Below, in pieces: positions 42,351 to 51,896 of a DNA stretch of 64,000 nucleotides (its first letter is position 1; every line of letters begins with the position of its first letter). Position numbers and translations under genes: made by a program. The notes under the pieces were generated by a model. It was given only the letters and a program-made list of their open reading frames with translations. It was not told the origin of the DNA and did not search any database. Source of the stretch: Paraburkholderia sp. Tr-20389. GTDB lineage: Bacteria; Pseudomonadota; Gammaproteobacteria; Burkholderiales; Burkholderiaceae. The DNA lies in the NCBI RefSeq assembly GCF_017104565.1, contig NZ_JAAGPD010000003.1, forward strand, positions 62,001 to 126,000. Direction: 5' to 3'.

Positions 42351-43622
42351 TCAGCTCGACACGTATGCAACGTACGGACCGAGACCCACTGACGACGACG
42401 CACCCGAAATGCCGTAGTACATGTGACGGCCGTAAAAGAACGGCATACCGATATCGATGCCGTTGTACAGCGCGACGCCCAGGTTGTTGAACGCGAAGTT
42501 GCCGGAGTTGACCAGCGTCACGCCGTTGCTGACGTTGAACTGAACTGACGCCGTCGCGCCGTTCGTTGCCGTGAAGATGGCCGACAGCCCCGTCGGCGCA
42601 GCAGGGGTATAGAACCCCTTGGCTCCCTTGGTCAACGAAGCGCTCTGGAAGTAAAAGCCGCTTGAGCCCGAATCGAAGAAGGCCGTCTTGCTATACGAGC
42701 GTCCTTCGAACGAGGCATCCACATTTCCCGCGGTAGTGGTCGACAACACGGTCGCGCTCGTTCCCCTCAGCGCATTGTTCGACTGGGTATCGATGCCGAA
42801 CACCAGCGTCCCGTTCGCCGTCGCAGCGCCGGTGTCGGCGACCTGATACATCTCGACGATCACGCCGTTGTTGTCAGTTGCGAACTGCGTCACGGGATTC
42901 GGCACCTGACTCGTCAACGGCACCTGCGTCGGCGTGCAGGTCGAGCCCGAGCACACATAGTAGGCACCTATCACCGCACCGTTCGCGCAATCCGCGCCGC
43001 AGTCGTATGGCTGGGTGCCAATGCCGAGGATGCCGTTGGCGCCGAGATCCGCGACCGTCGCCATATTCGTGCCCGTCATGCATCCGTTGACGCCAGTCGG
43101 AATGCTCGCACTCAGTGCGGGATCGGAGATCACCTGGATCGGCATGTTCTTCGCGACTTCGCTCGACATGCTCAGGTCCGCCCGACGAACGAGGCCCCAC
43201 GTGTTGCCCGAGCCGAACGACACGCATTCGGCGAGCGGCTGCGCGGCTACTGTCTCCTGCGTCAACTGGTTATAGGTGCCGCTCGGAATGGCGGACGCGA
43301 ACAGGCGCAAGCCAAACGATCCCGTATCGACGAGGACGTTGTCGATGGTCGAGCAGTTCAAGCCGGCGTTCGTGTTGGGCGCGCAGATCCTGATGCTCAC
43401 CATCGGGAAGTTCAACACGTTACTGACCGACGATACGACGATCGGCACCGTATTCGACGCGCTCGACGACACGGGCGTCGCCGTCGGATCGGCGAATGCG
43501 GTGCTGACGGCCGTACTGGTGGCAGCCGTCGAGCTCGACGCACCGGACGATCCGCCGCCGCCGCAACCCGCGAGGGCGACACACATGCCACTGACGGCAA
43601 GCATCCACTTCAATGCACGCAT
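42351..43622 (-). CDS. DUF3443 family lipoprotein
   Basis: The 423-aa protein has a lipoprotein signal (MRALKWMLAVSGMCVALAGCGGGGSSG), Ser/Ala/Thr-rich linker, then a beta-rich domain with two aspartic-protease-like stretches: NVLVDTGSFGLRLF (DTGS, about residue 105) and TAFFDSGSSGFYF (DSGS). This pepsin-like pattern is typical of DUF3443 and suggests a retropepsin/pepsin fold; protease activity is not shown. The ATG at 43622 has AAGGGGA upstream. The DUF2844 gene precedes it by 16 bp. Confidence 0.88.
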   Translation of the reverse strand: MRALKWMLAVSGMCVALAGCGGGGSSGASSSTAATSTAVSTAFADPTATPVSSSASNTVPIVVSSVSNVLNFPMVSIRICAPNTNAGLNCSTIDNVLVDTGSFGLRLFASAIPSGTYNQLTQETVAAQPLAECVSFGSGNTWGLVRRADLSMSSEVAKNMPIQVISDPALSASIPTGVNGCMTGTNMATVADLGANGILGIGTQPYDCGADCANGAVIGAYYVCSGSTCTPTQVPLTSQVPNPVTQFATDNNGVIVEMYQVADTGAATANGTLVFGIDTQSNNALRGTSATVLSTTTAGNVDASFEGRSYSKTAFFDSGSSGFYFQSASLTKGAKGFYTPAAPTGLSAIFTATNGATASVQFNVSNGVTLVNSGNFAFNNLGVALYNGIDIGMPFFYGRHMYYGISGASSSVGLGPYVAYVSS

Positions 43623-43638
43623 TTGCTGTCCCCTTGCC

Positions 43639-44106
43639 TTATTGGATGTCATCGCTGCTCATGCCGGCGGGAAGATCCGCCGGCACCCACGCACGTCCGA
43701 CGTAGGCACCCATATGGCCGCCTGTCTCGACCACGACATCCGAGCGTTGCACGGTCGCGGGACCAAACGCGCTGCCCCGTTGCGCATGCTGCTGGTTGAC
43801 GGTATCGAGATAGCCTGCGAAGTGGCTGCCCAGCAGCGAACTGAGATCGGGCGTGTGAGGGCCATGCCAGGTCGCGGCAAAGACGACCCCCGATTGCCCG
43901 ACGTACTCGCGAACCAGCGTGCCGTCGGCCAGCGTGGCCTCGTTGACGGTATAAGGCACGGCAGATGCGCTCATGCGCCTGACGGCCTGAGTCGAGCTTG
44001 CGCTGGCGCTGGCGGCATAAGTTGGTCCGGCGCCGAGCGCCGCATGCGCGGAAATACAGTTGGCCAATGCAACCGCTGCCAACAGACATTGGAGACGTAT
44101 TTTCAT
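43639..44106 (-). CDS. DUF2844 family exported protein
   Basis: The 155-aa protein has a signal peptide (MKIRLQCLLAAVALANCISAHAALG). The rest has YTVNEATLADGTLVREYVGQSGVVFAATWHGPHTPDLSSLLGSHFAGY, the conserved core of DUF2844, and a C-terminal part with VVVETGGHMGAYVGRAWVPADLP. It is nearly always found beside DUF3443, as here, so the two probably act together in the envelope. Function unknown. It is the first gene of the two-gene operon. Confidence 0.87.
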   Translation of the reverse strand: MKIRLQCLLAAVALANCISAHAALGAGPTYAASASASSTQAVRRMSASAVPYTVNEATLADGTLVREYVGQSGVVFAATWHGPHTPDLSSLLGSHFAGYLDTVNQQHAQRGSAFGPATVQRSDVVVETGGHMGAYVGRAWVPADLPAGMSSDDIQ

Positions 44107-44348
44107 TAAGTCCTCGGATTATTCTTTTCGATCGAAACCAATCTCCGCCCCTGCAATGCGATTTAATATTTGCCTTCCCTTGAATCTTTGAACGTACGGA
44201 AGGCGCCCATGCGCAGGCATGACGGAGATCAAATCCGGTTAACGGTACGAGAGCTTTAAACTGAAGAAAAACCTGAGGACAGGCGGATGGCCATTTCCAT
44301 TTCGACAGTTAAATGAAATGAATAGAAAGACCAAACGAATCTTCGAGA

Positions 44349-44373
44349 TGCCTGATTCCGCATGCATCAGGCA
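44349..44373 (+). ncRNA. stem-loop preceding an orphan terminator, possible small RNA
   Basis: TGCCTGAT and ATCAGGCA form an 8-bp stem with a 9-nt loop, 37 bp before a strong plus-strand terminator. No plus-strand gene lies upstream of that terminator. A small RNA ending there is the simplest reading, but no promoter was identified. Confidence 0.3.
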
Positions 44374-44410
44374 AACGATGTTGCACGAATACGATGACCA
44401 CAAACAACAA

Positions 44411-44447
44411 CGGCGCGCATGCCCTAAAGCATGCGCGCCGTTTTATT
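44411..44447 (+). terminator. orphan Rho-independent terminator
   Basis: CGGCGCGCATG and CATGCGCGCCG form an 11-bp stem with an 8-nt loop, followed on the plus strand by TTTTATTTGTTCTTTTT. On the minus strand the following sequence (TTGTTGTTTG) is weaker. Confidence 0.75.
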
Positions 44448-44786
44448 TGTTCTTTTTAGAGAGCCTGAACGGACGGACCATCGTGCTTCGTCGAATCGAC
44501 GACGATGTTTCCCCGATCATGTTCGACCATCGCAGTGCGAGTCAGGTCGGCGCCAACATCACGCGCGCCCGAAGTTGCCGATACAGATTCCGTCATGGTG
44601 TCCAGGGAAGGCGTGAGATAAATAACGACAGATCGCACATAAACTCCGATTGGCACCAAGCCCGCATTTTAACGCATGCGGAGAAGTCTTCCGCATTTTG
44701 CGCGAGCGGCAGACGAACGAAAACAACGCGCCGCTGCAAGCGGCGCGTGCGTTGACACGTCGACACATCAGCGAAACGTAAGGACG

Positions 44787-45026
44787 CTAGTGACGCATCG
44801 ACTCCGGCAGCGACATCAGCAATGCCGTGATGTCCATGTCTTCGTCGAGTTCAGGCCAGAACAGCTGCTGCTTGTCGAGCGAAATCGCGAAATGCTCGCG
44901 CTCCGAATCGGTCGCAGCGGCGAGCGTGGGAAACCAGTTGAGTGGAAATTCGACGGCTCGGCCGTCGGACAGATCGAGAAACAGGTGTGCACTATCGAAA
45001 TGCACATCGACGGCATCGGCACGCAT
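44787..45026 (-). CDS. DUF2442 family protein
   Basis: The 79-aa protein (MRADAVDVHFDSAHLFLDLSDGRAVEFPLNWFPTLAAATDSEREHF... FWPELDEDMDITALL) has the DUF2442 core: a beta-hairpin, the W-F-P motif and the closing L-D-E-D sequence. GGGAGG sits seven bases before the ATG at 45026. Such proteins are often encoded beside DUF4160 proteins in toxin-antitoxin-like pairs, but no DUF4160 gene is visible here; the upstream neighbour is the unrelated 84-aa protein. Confidence 0.8.
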   Translation of the reverse strand: MRADAVDVHFDSAHLFLDLSDGRAVEFPLNWFPTLAAATDSEREHFAISLDKQQLFWPELDEDMDITALLMSLPESMRH

Positions 45027-45117
45027 GATCGCCTCCCGCGGGGGTCCAATCAAACGATAGCCGTGCCAGCCGCGTGCTTCAAGCGCTTTGCACAGGGCCC
45101 GAACAGAAAGGCGCGCG

Positions 45118-45372
45118 TTACAGCTCGGGCCTTGCGAGATCGTGTTCGACGATATGCTCGCCGTATACCTGCGCCGCGGCGAGCGCTTCTTCCTTCGTCG
45201 GATAGGGACCGAGATCGGGCGCACCGTCGAACGGAAACAGCAGGCGTCCGTCCGTCTTGCGCACCACGCGCAGCACGCCGAAAAAGCGCCGGTAGCCGGC
45301 GAGCTTCGAGCCCGCGCTGACTTCGAAATCGCCCTCGCTCTTGCCGGGCACACTGGGAATGAAACCGCTCAT
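45118..45372 (-). CDS. small hypothetical protein, 84 aa
   Basis: The gene starts MSGFIPSVPGKSEGDFEVSAGSKLAGYRRFFGVLRVVRKTDGRLLFPFDGAPDLGPYPTKEEALAAAQ and ends DLARPEL. The pattern of two short strands, a PYPTKEEALAAA helix and an acidic end suggests a compact alpha/beta domain. It resembles small uncharacterised Burkholderia proteins; I cannot assign a family. It lies 91 bp upstream of the DUF2442 gene on the same strand. Confidence 0.65.
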   Translation of the reverse strand: MSGFIPSVPGKSEGDFEVSAGSKLAGYRRFFGVLRVVRKTDGRLLFPFDGAPDLGPYPTKEEALAAAQVYGEHIVEHDLARPEL

Positions 45373-45465
45373 GATGGACTTCTTGAATGCGTGAACTGTC
45401 GTGCGAAAAGCGCTATTTTCGCATGCTCATTGTGTGCGCTTCATGTCGGCGCACATCCGGCGCAT

Positions 45466-47487
45466 TCAACGGAGCGTGGACGCGTCGCCTGGCCGCTCGT
45501 TGATGTACGTCGCCACGTCGCGCTGTTCCAGAGCGTCGCCGAGTTTCATGCGCAGGAAGCTGCTCGTCGTATAGCGCGTCACGCCGGCATAGAACTGGCT
45601 GACGAGCTTCATCACCATCGCCGAATACGTGGGGATCAATTCCGGGTTGATCGAAAAGTTGTCGTAGTTGATGATCGCCTGCGGCTTGATCCGCACGCCC
45701 GACAAACGCGATTCGACCTCGTGCCGGATCGTGTCGATCTGTTCCTGCGTCGTGACCTGCAAGCCCTCGAAGTTGACGAAGAACATGTTCTTCTCGGCGT
45801 CGAAATTGAAGCGCTCTTCGAGCGGCAAGCTCAGCAGCAACGTGCGCAAGCCCATCGGCGCGGCGCGAAAAATGCGCTCGTCCATCAGACGCGGCGGCCG
45901 TTCGATGATCGGCGTAAAGCCCATCTGCGCGACGATATCGTTCTGCACGTCGACACCGGGCGCGACTTCCGTCAGTTCGAGTCCGCGCGGCGTCAGCGCG
46001 AACACGCAACGCTCGGTGATGTACAACACGTGCTGCCCGCGCTTCGCTGCATATTCGCCGCTGAACGTACGATGCTCGACTTCATCGACGAACTTCTGGC
46101 ACGTGCCTTCGCGATTGATCTTGAGGCGCCCATCTTCGATCGCGACATCGAGATTGCCCGCGTTGAAGGTGCCGACGAACACCACGCGCTTCGCGCTCTG
46201 GCTGATGTTGATGAAACCGCCCGCGCCCGCGAGCTTCGGTCCGAATTTGCTGACGTTGAGATTGCCCTGGCGGTCGGCTTGCGCGAGTCCGAGAAAGGCG
46301 ATGTCGAGGCCGCCGCCATCGTAAAAGTCGAACTGATACGGCTGATCGATGATGGCCTGGGTGTTGGTCGCCGCGCCGAAATTCAGCCCGCCGGCCGGAA
46401 TGCCGCCGATCACGCCCGGCTCCGTCGTCATCGTGAAGAGATCGATCACACCCTCTTCGTTCGCGACATTCGCAATGCCTTCGGGCATACCGATGCCCAG
46501 ATTCACCACGCTATTCGCCATCAGTTCCATCGCCGCGCGCCGCGCGATCACCTTGCGCTCGGTCAGCTCCATCGGCGGCACCGAACTCGCGGGCACGCGC
46601 AGTTCGCTCGCGAACGCGGGCGAATAGGGCTCGGCGAACGTCTGCCAGTGATGCTCGGGGCGCGCGACCACGACGCAATCGACCATGATGCCCGGTATCT
46701 TCACGTCGCGCGGATTGAGCGTGTTCGTATCGGCGAGCCGTTCGACCTGCACGATCACGACGCCACCCGAATTGCGCGCCGCCATCGCAATGGCGAGTGC
46801 TTCGAGCGTCAGCGCCTCGCGTTCCATCGTGACGTTGCCGTTCGCGTCGGCCGTGGTGCCGCGAATGATCGCGACGTCGATGGGGAAGGTCTTGTAGAAC
46901 AGATGCTCGTTGCCGTCGATTTCCATCAGCCTGACGAGATCTTCCGACGTGCGGCCATTCAGCTTGCCGCCGCCGTGACGCGGATCGACGAAGGTGCCGA
47001 GACCGATCGTCGACAGATGTCCCGGCTTGCCCGCGGCGATATCGCGGAACAGATGCGAGATCACGCCTTGCGGCAGGTTGTAGGCCTCGATGCGGCCGTC
47101 GATGGCGAGTTGCTGCAGCTTCGGCACCAACCCCCAATGCCCGCCGATCACGCGGCGCACGAGCCCTTCGTGCGCGAGATGGTTCAGCCCTTTCGATTTG
47201 CCGTCGCCCTGCCCTGCCGCGTACACGAGCGTGAGATCGAGATGCGCGCTCGATGCATCGGGTGTCCCCAGCGCACCCGGCCCGCCCGACGTCGCCGCGT
47301 TCGCGTCGAAGAAACGCTCCTCCAGCGCGATCGCCACTTCTTCGGCGAAGCCGACACCGACGAAACCGCCCGTCGCAATCGTGTCGCCCCGACGAATCAG
47401 TTCGACGGCAGCGCGCGCGCTCACGACCTTGTCGCGTCCGACCTTGCGCTCGGTGACGGGGAACGGGTATTGGAAAACGGCGCGCAT
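45466..47487 (-). CDS. acyl-CoA:acetate/3-ketoacid CoA-transferase with C-terminal extension
   Basis: The 673-aa protein contains a fused alpha/beta CoA-transferase: [39 protein letters not shown] at the N-terminus, and [34 protein letters not shown] in the second half. Glu356 in TEPGVIGG fits the catalytic residue that forms the glutamyl-CoA intermediate. About 110-140 residues follow the usual end ([41 protein letters not shown]...), a domain I cannot name. It probably activates short-chain or keto acids. AGGAG precedes the ATG at 47487. Confidence 0.88.
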   Translation of the reverse strand: MRAVFQYPFPVTERKVGRDKVVSARAAVELIRRGDTIATGGFVGVGFAEEVAIALEERFFDANAATSGGPGALGTPDASSAHLDLTLVYAAGQGDGKSKGLNHLAHEGLVRRVIGGHWGLVPKLQQLAIDGRIEAYNLPQGVISHLFRDIAAGKPGHLSTIGLGTFVDPRHGGGKLNGRTSEDLVRLMEIDGNEHLFYKTFPIDVAIIRGTTADANGNVTMEREALTLEALAIAMAARNSGGVVIVQVERLADTNTLNPRDVKIPGIMVDCVVVARPEHHWQTFAEPYSPAFASELRVPASSVPPMELTERKVIARRAAMELMANSVVNLGIGMPEGIANVANEEGVIDLFTMTTEPGVIGGIPAGGLNFGAATNTQAIIDQPYQFDFYDGGGLDIAFLGLAQADRQGNLNVSKFGPKLAGAGGFINISQSAKRVVFVGTFNAGNLDVAIEDGRLKINREGTCQKFVDEVEHRTFSGEYAAKRGQHVLYITERCVFALTPRGLELTEVAPGVDVQNDIVAQMGFTPIIERPPRLMDERIFRAAPMGLRTLLLSLPLEERFNFDAEKNMFFVNFEGLQVTTQEQIDTIRHEVESRLSGVRIKPQAIINYDNFSINPELIPTYSAMVMKLVSQFYAGVTRYTTSSFLRMKLGDALEQRDVATYINERPGDASTLR

Positions 47488-48111
47488 GGGGTCTCCTGGT
47501 TGCTGCCCGTCCGGGCGGATGCCGGCACGGGTTGCGACGTGCGAGGTGCAACCCCTCGCGGAATATGCGGTTTTTGCGGTGCCTGAACACTCAGGTTAGC
47601 AAGCCGCGCAAGCGGCGTCAGCATTTATCGACACTGGACAAAAGCGCTGCGCGATTCTCCGAACCGGCGGTCGTTTAAAAAGTCAGCCGCATTTTCAGGC
47701 CGCATTTTGAATGCAATGGCGAAAGCTTAGGTAAGCAAAGCTTTTCCAGTGTGCTGCGGATTCTTGTTAAAACGATGCGTTGCGCATTCGTATAAATCAT
47801 TCCGCATGCGCGCCGTTGTGCAAACAACGACGCTATGGTTCGGCCCTTTGAAAACAGGCACAATCGCTCAGGCTAAACAAAAATCGCGGCGCGCCGTTAA
47901 CGCAGCAAGCAGCGCCGTCCGCATGCGCAGCAATAATTACCGCCGAAGCGGCTGGCCACCATGAAAGGCAATACTTTTCCCCATCCGATCAACGCACGAT
48001 GCGCAGCACGCTTGAGCCTGCTCGCGCTGTCGACAGACGCCGCGTTCGCCGTTGCGCCGTATCGGCGCGTCCCGCGCGCCGCGTTGTGCGCACACTGAGG
48101 CGAGTCCGCAC
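47488..48111. other. divergent intergenic region, CoA-transferase/GGDEF-EAL
   Basis: The 624-bp gap holds both promoters. The part from 47665 to 47960 is AT-richer. It has GCCGCATTTT twice (47686-47695, 47699-47708; 13-bp spacing) and an imperfect dyad GAAAGCTT..AAGCTTTTC around 47721-47746. No gene or terminator is evident. Confidence 0.45.
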
Positions 48112-50454
48112 ATGCCGACGAGCCTTCCATTGAAGTGGCGCCGCGCACTGCGCCGGCACGCCGCGAACCCATCGCAACAGGATCAGCACTTTCTTTCGCT
48201 TCTGCTCGGCGCATGGTCGAGCCGCCGCCCTGTCGGTCCCATCGGCTTCGCGATCAGCGTCGCCACGGGAATCGGCGCCGGCACGGCGAGCATCGCGCTG
48301 CAAATGGCGTTGCGCGGCTCCGTGAGCGCGCCCTTCAGCGCACAGGTTGCAATAGGCGCGACAGTGGGCGCAATCGCGATGATCGCGACACGTCAGCGCT
48401 TGGCCGCGCAGAAAGCGCGGCACGCAGCGGCGATGGCGCTGGCCAGTTCGTTCCTCGACGCGAGCCGCGATTGCGTCAAGCTGCTCGACCTGCAAGGGCA
48501 CATGCTGCGCATCAACGACTACGGCGCGACGCTGATGGAGGCGTCGTCGCCCGTGCAGCTGGCGGGCGCGGACTGGCTCGGTTTCTGGAAAGGCGGCGAT
48601 CACGATGCCGCGACGACCGCGTTCAGGAACGCGCTGAACGGCACGCCCGCATCGTTTCGCGGCAGTTGCACGACGACAGCAGGCCAGCCGAAGTGGTGGG
48701 ATTCGCAGCTGATCCCCGTGAAGGATCACAGCGGCAAGGTCGTCGCCGTGGTCTGCGCGTCGCTCGACATCACGAACCAGACGCAACTGCTCCAGCAACT
48801 GCGCGCGAAGAGCGAACTGATGTCCGAGATGGAAGCGCACGTACAACTCGTGTTCTTCTCGTATAGCGCGAACTTCGAATATTTCCACTACATCACGGCG
48901 GGTTCGTCGAACGTGTTCGGCCTCGAACCGGAAGAGTTCATGCGCAACCCGAACAGCTGGCGCGAACTCGTGGTGCCGCAGGACCGCGCCGCGTTGCAGG
49001 CCGAAATGGCGCGCATCATGACGGAATCGACGGAAGGACGCGCGCAGTACCGCATCCGCAAGGCCGACGGTTCGGTGCGCTGGCTGCGCAGCACGGGCTA
49101 TCCGGTGATCGGCGAGAACGGCGACGTGCTGCGCATCGTCGGTATCACCGAGGACGTCACGGTCGAGCAGGAGCGCATCGCGGAACTCGACCGCCTCGCG
49201 TACACGGATTCGCTCACGGGTCTCGCGAACCGCGCCGCCCTGCTGCGCGAAATCGAAAACCGCTGCGCGGCGGGCAAGCCGTTCGGCCTGATGTTCGTCG
49301 ACCTCGACCGCTTCAAGGTACTCAACGACACGCTCGGCCACCTCGCCGCCGATCATCTGTTGCGTCACGTCGGCGGCATCATTCGCCGTTCGCTGCCCGA
49401 CGACGCGTATGTGGCGCGGCTGGGCGGCGACGAATTCGCGGTGCTGATCGGCAGCGTCGTCGATAAGCCGGGGCTCGAAGCGCAGGCGAAGGCATTGCTC
49501 GGCGGACTGTCGGAGAATCGTCTGGAAGGTCGCGCGGGTGCGTTCATCACGGCGTCGATCGGCATCTCGATCTATCCGGAACACGGCAGCGGCCACGACG
49601 CGCTGCTGTCGAGCGCCGACGTCGCGATGTACGCGGCGAAGAAGACGGGCCGCAACGGTTACCAGTTCGCCGGCAAGGAAGCGGCGCGGACCATCGGCGA
49701 TTTCGAACTCGAGCGCGACGTGCCCGAAGCGCTCGCGACGAACCAGTTCTTCCTGCACTTCCAGACCATTCACGAGCCGCATTCGCTCGCGGTGCACAGC
49801 ACCGAAGCGCTGATCCGCTGGCAGCATCCGAGGCGCGGGCGGATTTCACCTGGCGATTTCATTCCGCTGCTGGAAGAAACCGGCTTCGTCGAAGACGTCG
49901 GCGTGTGGGTGCTCGACAACGCGCTGCGCCAGCTCGCTGCATGGCGGCAGGCGGGCGCGATGAATCTGGGCGTGTCGGTGAACGTGTCGGCGCGGCAACT
50001 CGGCAGCGAGCAGATCGTGCAACAGGTGGACCGCGCGCTCAAGCAATACGGCATTCCGCCCGGCAAGCTCGAAATCGAGCTGACGGAAACCGCGCTGATG
50101 AAGAACCCGAAGCAGGCGCAGAAGTCGATCGTCGAGTTGAAGCGGCTCGGCGCGCGCATCGCGATCGACGATTTCGGCACGGGCTACTCGAGCCTGATGT
50201 ATCTCGCCGATTTCGAGCCGCACACGCTGAAGATCGACCGGCATTTCACGTCGAAGATCGAACACGATCCGACGACGCAGACCATCGTCGAAGGCATCAT
50301 CGGTCTCGCGCACAAGCTGGGCATTCAGGTGATCGCGGAAGGCGTCGAGCAGACCGCGCAACTGGATATCCTGCGCCAGGTGAACTGCGATTACGTGCAG
50401 GGCTACCTGCTCAGCAAGCCGCAGGCGCCCGAAGGGCTGATGACGCGCACCTGA
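48112..50454 (+). CDS. PAS-GGDEF-EAL cyclic-di-GMP turnover protein
   Basis: The 780-aa protein has two short hydrophobic segments near residues 35-85, then two PAS-type domains (the second ends RIVGITEDVTVEQERIAELD). A GGDEF domain follows with intact GGDEF at about 438-442 (YVARLGGDEFAVLIG) and an EAL domain with TEALIRW (565-567), NVSARQ, ELTET, DDFGTGYSSL, KIDR and EGVE. Both catalytic sets are present, so diguanylate cyclase and phosphodiesterase activities are both possible. There is QTI in place of the usual QPI at the EAL start. The start MPTSLPLKW at 48112 has GAGGCGAG upstream. Confidence 0.9.
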   Translation: MPTSLPLKWRRALRRHAANPSQQDQHFLSLLLGAWSSRRPVGPIGFAISVATGIGAGTASIALQMALRGSVSAPFSAQVAIGATVGAIAMIATRQRLAAQKARHAAAMALASSFLDASRDCVKLLDLQGHMLRINDYGATLMEASSPVQLAGADWLGFWKGGDHDAATTAFRNALNGTPASFRGSCTTTAGQPKWWDSQLIPVKDHSGKVVAVVCASLDITNQTQLLQQLRAKSELMSEMEAHVQLVFFSYSANFEYFHYITAGSSNVFGLEPEEFMRNPNSWRELVVPQDRAALQAEMARIMTESTEGRAQYRIRKADGSVRWLRSTGYPVIGENGDVLRIVGITEDVTVEQERIAELDRLAYTDSLTGLANRAALLREIENRCAAGKPFGLMFVDLDRFKVLNDTLGHLAADHLLRHVGGIIRRSLPDDAYVARLGGDEFAVLIGSVVDKPGLEAQAKALLGGLSENRLEGRAGAFITASIGISIYPEHGSGHDALLSSADVAMYAAKKTGRNGYQFAGKEAARTIGDFELERDVPEALATNQFFLHFQTIHEPHSLAVHSTEALIRWQHPRRGRISPGDFIPLLEETGFVEDVGVWVLDNALRQLAAWRQAGAMNLGVSVNVSARQLGSEQIVQQVDRALKQYGIPPGKLEIELTETALMKNPKQAQKSIVELKRLGARIAIDDFGTGYSSLMYLADFEPHTLKIDRHFTSKIEHDPTTQTIVEGIIGLAHKLGIQVIAEGVEQTAQLDILRQVNCDYVQGYLLSKPQAPEGLMTRT

Positions 50455-50487
50455 CGGGCACGATCGGCCCGCCAGCCGGCGCGCGCA

Positions 50488-51600
50488 TCAGAACCGGTGG
50501 CGCAAGCCCGCGCCGATCAGCACCTGATTGTGGCCCGACGACGGATCGGTCGTATTGATGACGGCCGGCGCGCCCGACGACGCACGCTGATAAATCGCTT
50601 CCAGATACGTGTCGGTGCGCTTCGAAAACTGGTAGTCGGCCTGCACGCCGCCGTTGTGCCAGTGCGCGCCCGAACCCTTCGTGTACGTGTACGAACCGGC
50701 CAGCGCGATGGACGGCGTCAACTGGTAGATGCCGTTGACTTCGTAGTTGGAGAAACCCGCCGACGGGGCGATGCCGCCCGTATCGATCACGGTGACGCCC
50801 GTGAACGTCGAGCGCGACCACGCAGCCGCCATCGTGAAGTCGCCGATCGCGTAGCTCACGCCGACGCCGTAGGTGTTCTGCGTCTGCGCGGAAGCGTCGA
50901 AGACGTCGTTGGTGCTGGTGGGCAGCACGACAGGTTCGTACGCACCCGCCGACGAATTGCCCCGCCCGTTCGCATGCAGATACGCGGCGCCCGCGTTCAG
51001 CGCGCCCGCCTGATAGCTCATGCCGAAGCTGTACGCACGGTTGTTCGCAAACTGCCCGGCCGTGTTGGAGAACGCGTACATGCCGCCGAACGTCAGCCCG
51101 CCGAACGACGGGCTCGCGTACTTGACCGAATTGGCGGCGAGATAAGTGTTGTTCGCGTTGTCGTTGTCGAACGGATGGGCGAACGCGGTGCCGCCCGTGC
51201 CGCCCGTCAGCGTGAAGGGCGCGAAGTAGTCGTGCACGAGATCGTACTGATGGCCCAGCGTCAGCGTGCCCGCCTTATCGTTGCCTATGCCGACGTAGTA
51301 CGGGTGATCGTTGAACATTTCGCCCGACGTGACCGAGAAGCCGCGCTCAAGCCGGAAGATCGCGCGATAGCCGCCGCCCAGATCCTCGATACCCTGCAAG
51401 CCCCAATAGCTGCCGTCGACGAGCCCGGTCGTCGCCTTCCACTGCGAATGTCCGCCGACATTGCTGATATACGCGAGGCCCGTGTCGAGTTCGCCGTACA
51501 TCGTGACGCTGCTTTGCGCGTGGGCGCCCGTGCCAAGCGAGAGAAGTGCGGCGCTCACGGCGACCGCTGCGGCTTTCTTGTTGATCTTGTTCGCGGACAT
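50488..51600 (-). CDS. Gram-negative outer-membrane porin (OmpC-like)
   Basis: The 370-aa precursor has a signal peptide ending GAHAQSS, then SVTMYGELDTGLAYISN, the characteristic opening strand of Burkholderia-type 16-strand porins. It continues with WGLQGIEDLGGGYRAIFRLERGF and YYVGIGNDKAGTLTLGHQYD, and ends GAGLRHRF with terminal Phe, required for BAM-dependent insertion. It forms a general diffusion channel in the outer membrane. AGGGAAG precedes the ATG at 51600. It is convergent with the GGDEF-EAL gene. The 296 bp upstream hold its promoter, which I could not delimit. Confidence 0.93.
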   Translation of the reverse strand: MSANKINKKAAAVAVSAALLSLGTGAHAQSSVTMYGELDTGLAYISNVGGHSQWKATTGLVDGSYWGLQGIEDLGGGYRAIFRLERGFSVTSGEMFNDHPYYVGIGNDKAGTLTLGHQYDLVHDYFAPFTLTGGTGGTAFAHPFDNDNANNTYLAANSVKYASPSFGGLTFGGMYAFSNTAGQFANNRAYSFGMSYQAGALNAGAAYLHANGRGNSSAGAYEPVVLPTSTNDVFDASAQTQNTYGVGVSYAIGDFTMAAAWSRSTFTGVTVIDTGGIAPSAGFSNYEVNGIYQLTPSIALAGSYTYTKGSGAHWHNGGVQADYQFSKRTDTYLEAIYQRASSGAPAVINTTDPSSGHNQVLIGAGLRHRF

Positions 51601-51896
51601 GCTTGGCTTCCCTGAGTTGAGTCGATTCGATTTCGAACCGCGACTTTTTATAGGAACAACAGCCACACGCACAAGTGGAGTGAGTGAAATATCACGCACA
51701 ACGCTTCAAATCCAGCTTACGAAATGCAAGCGAATCCCATTATTGGACTCGCGCGAAACGGAAGTAAACCGAAAACAAAATCGCCTGAACGCCATACGCA
51801 CAGCGCAATGCGCGCGATGCCGGCGGGACGGTCTGCTCCAAGGAAGCGTACGCTCAATAGCCCGCGCCCGGCGTTGTTTTCATGCGACGCGGGCGC

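Larger units (their letters stand above)
44107..44786. other. AT-richer intergenic region with orphan hairpins
   Basis: This 680-bp gap is poorer in GC than its neighbours. It holds the DUF2844 promoter on the minus strand, two hairpins on the plus strand (44349-44373 and 44411-44440) and no gene I trust. A 46-67-aa minus-strand frame at 44456-44659 has a poor start and is left out. Confidence 0.5.

Noticed and set aside
44456-44659. 67-codon minus-strand frame next to the orphan terminator
   Set aside because: It starts at a TTG without a ribosome site; the internal ATG (46 codons) is also weak. It cannot be excluded but is not supported.
44318-44755. 145-codon plus-strand frame through the orphan terminator
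   Set aside because: It reads through a strong hairpin terminator, lacks a ribosome site and has an irregular composition.
44787-45372. Toxin-antitoxin pair made of the DUF2442 gene and its 84-aa neighbour
   Set aside because: The 84-aa protein does not look like DUF4160 or any toxin I know, and the genes are 91 bp apart rather than overlapping.
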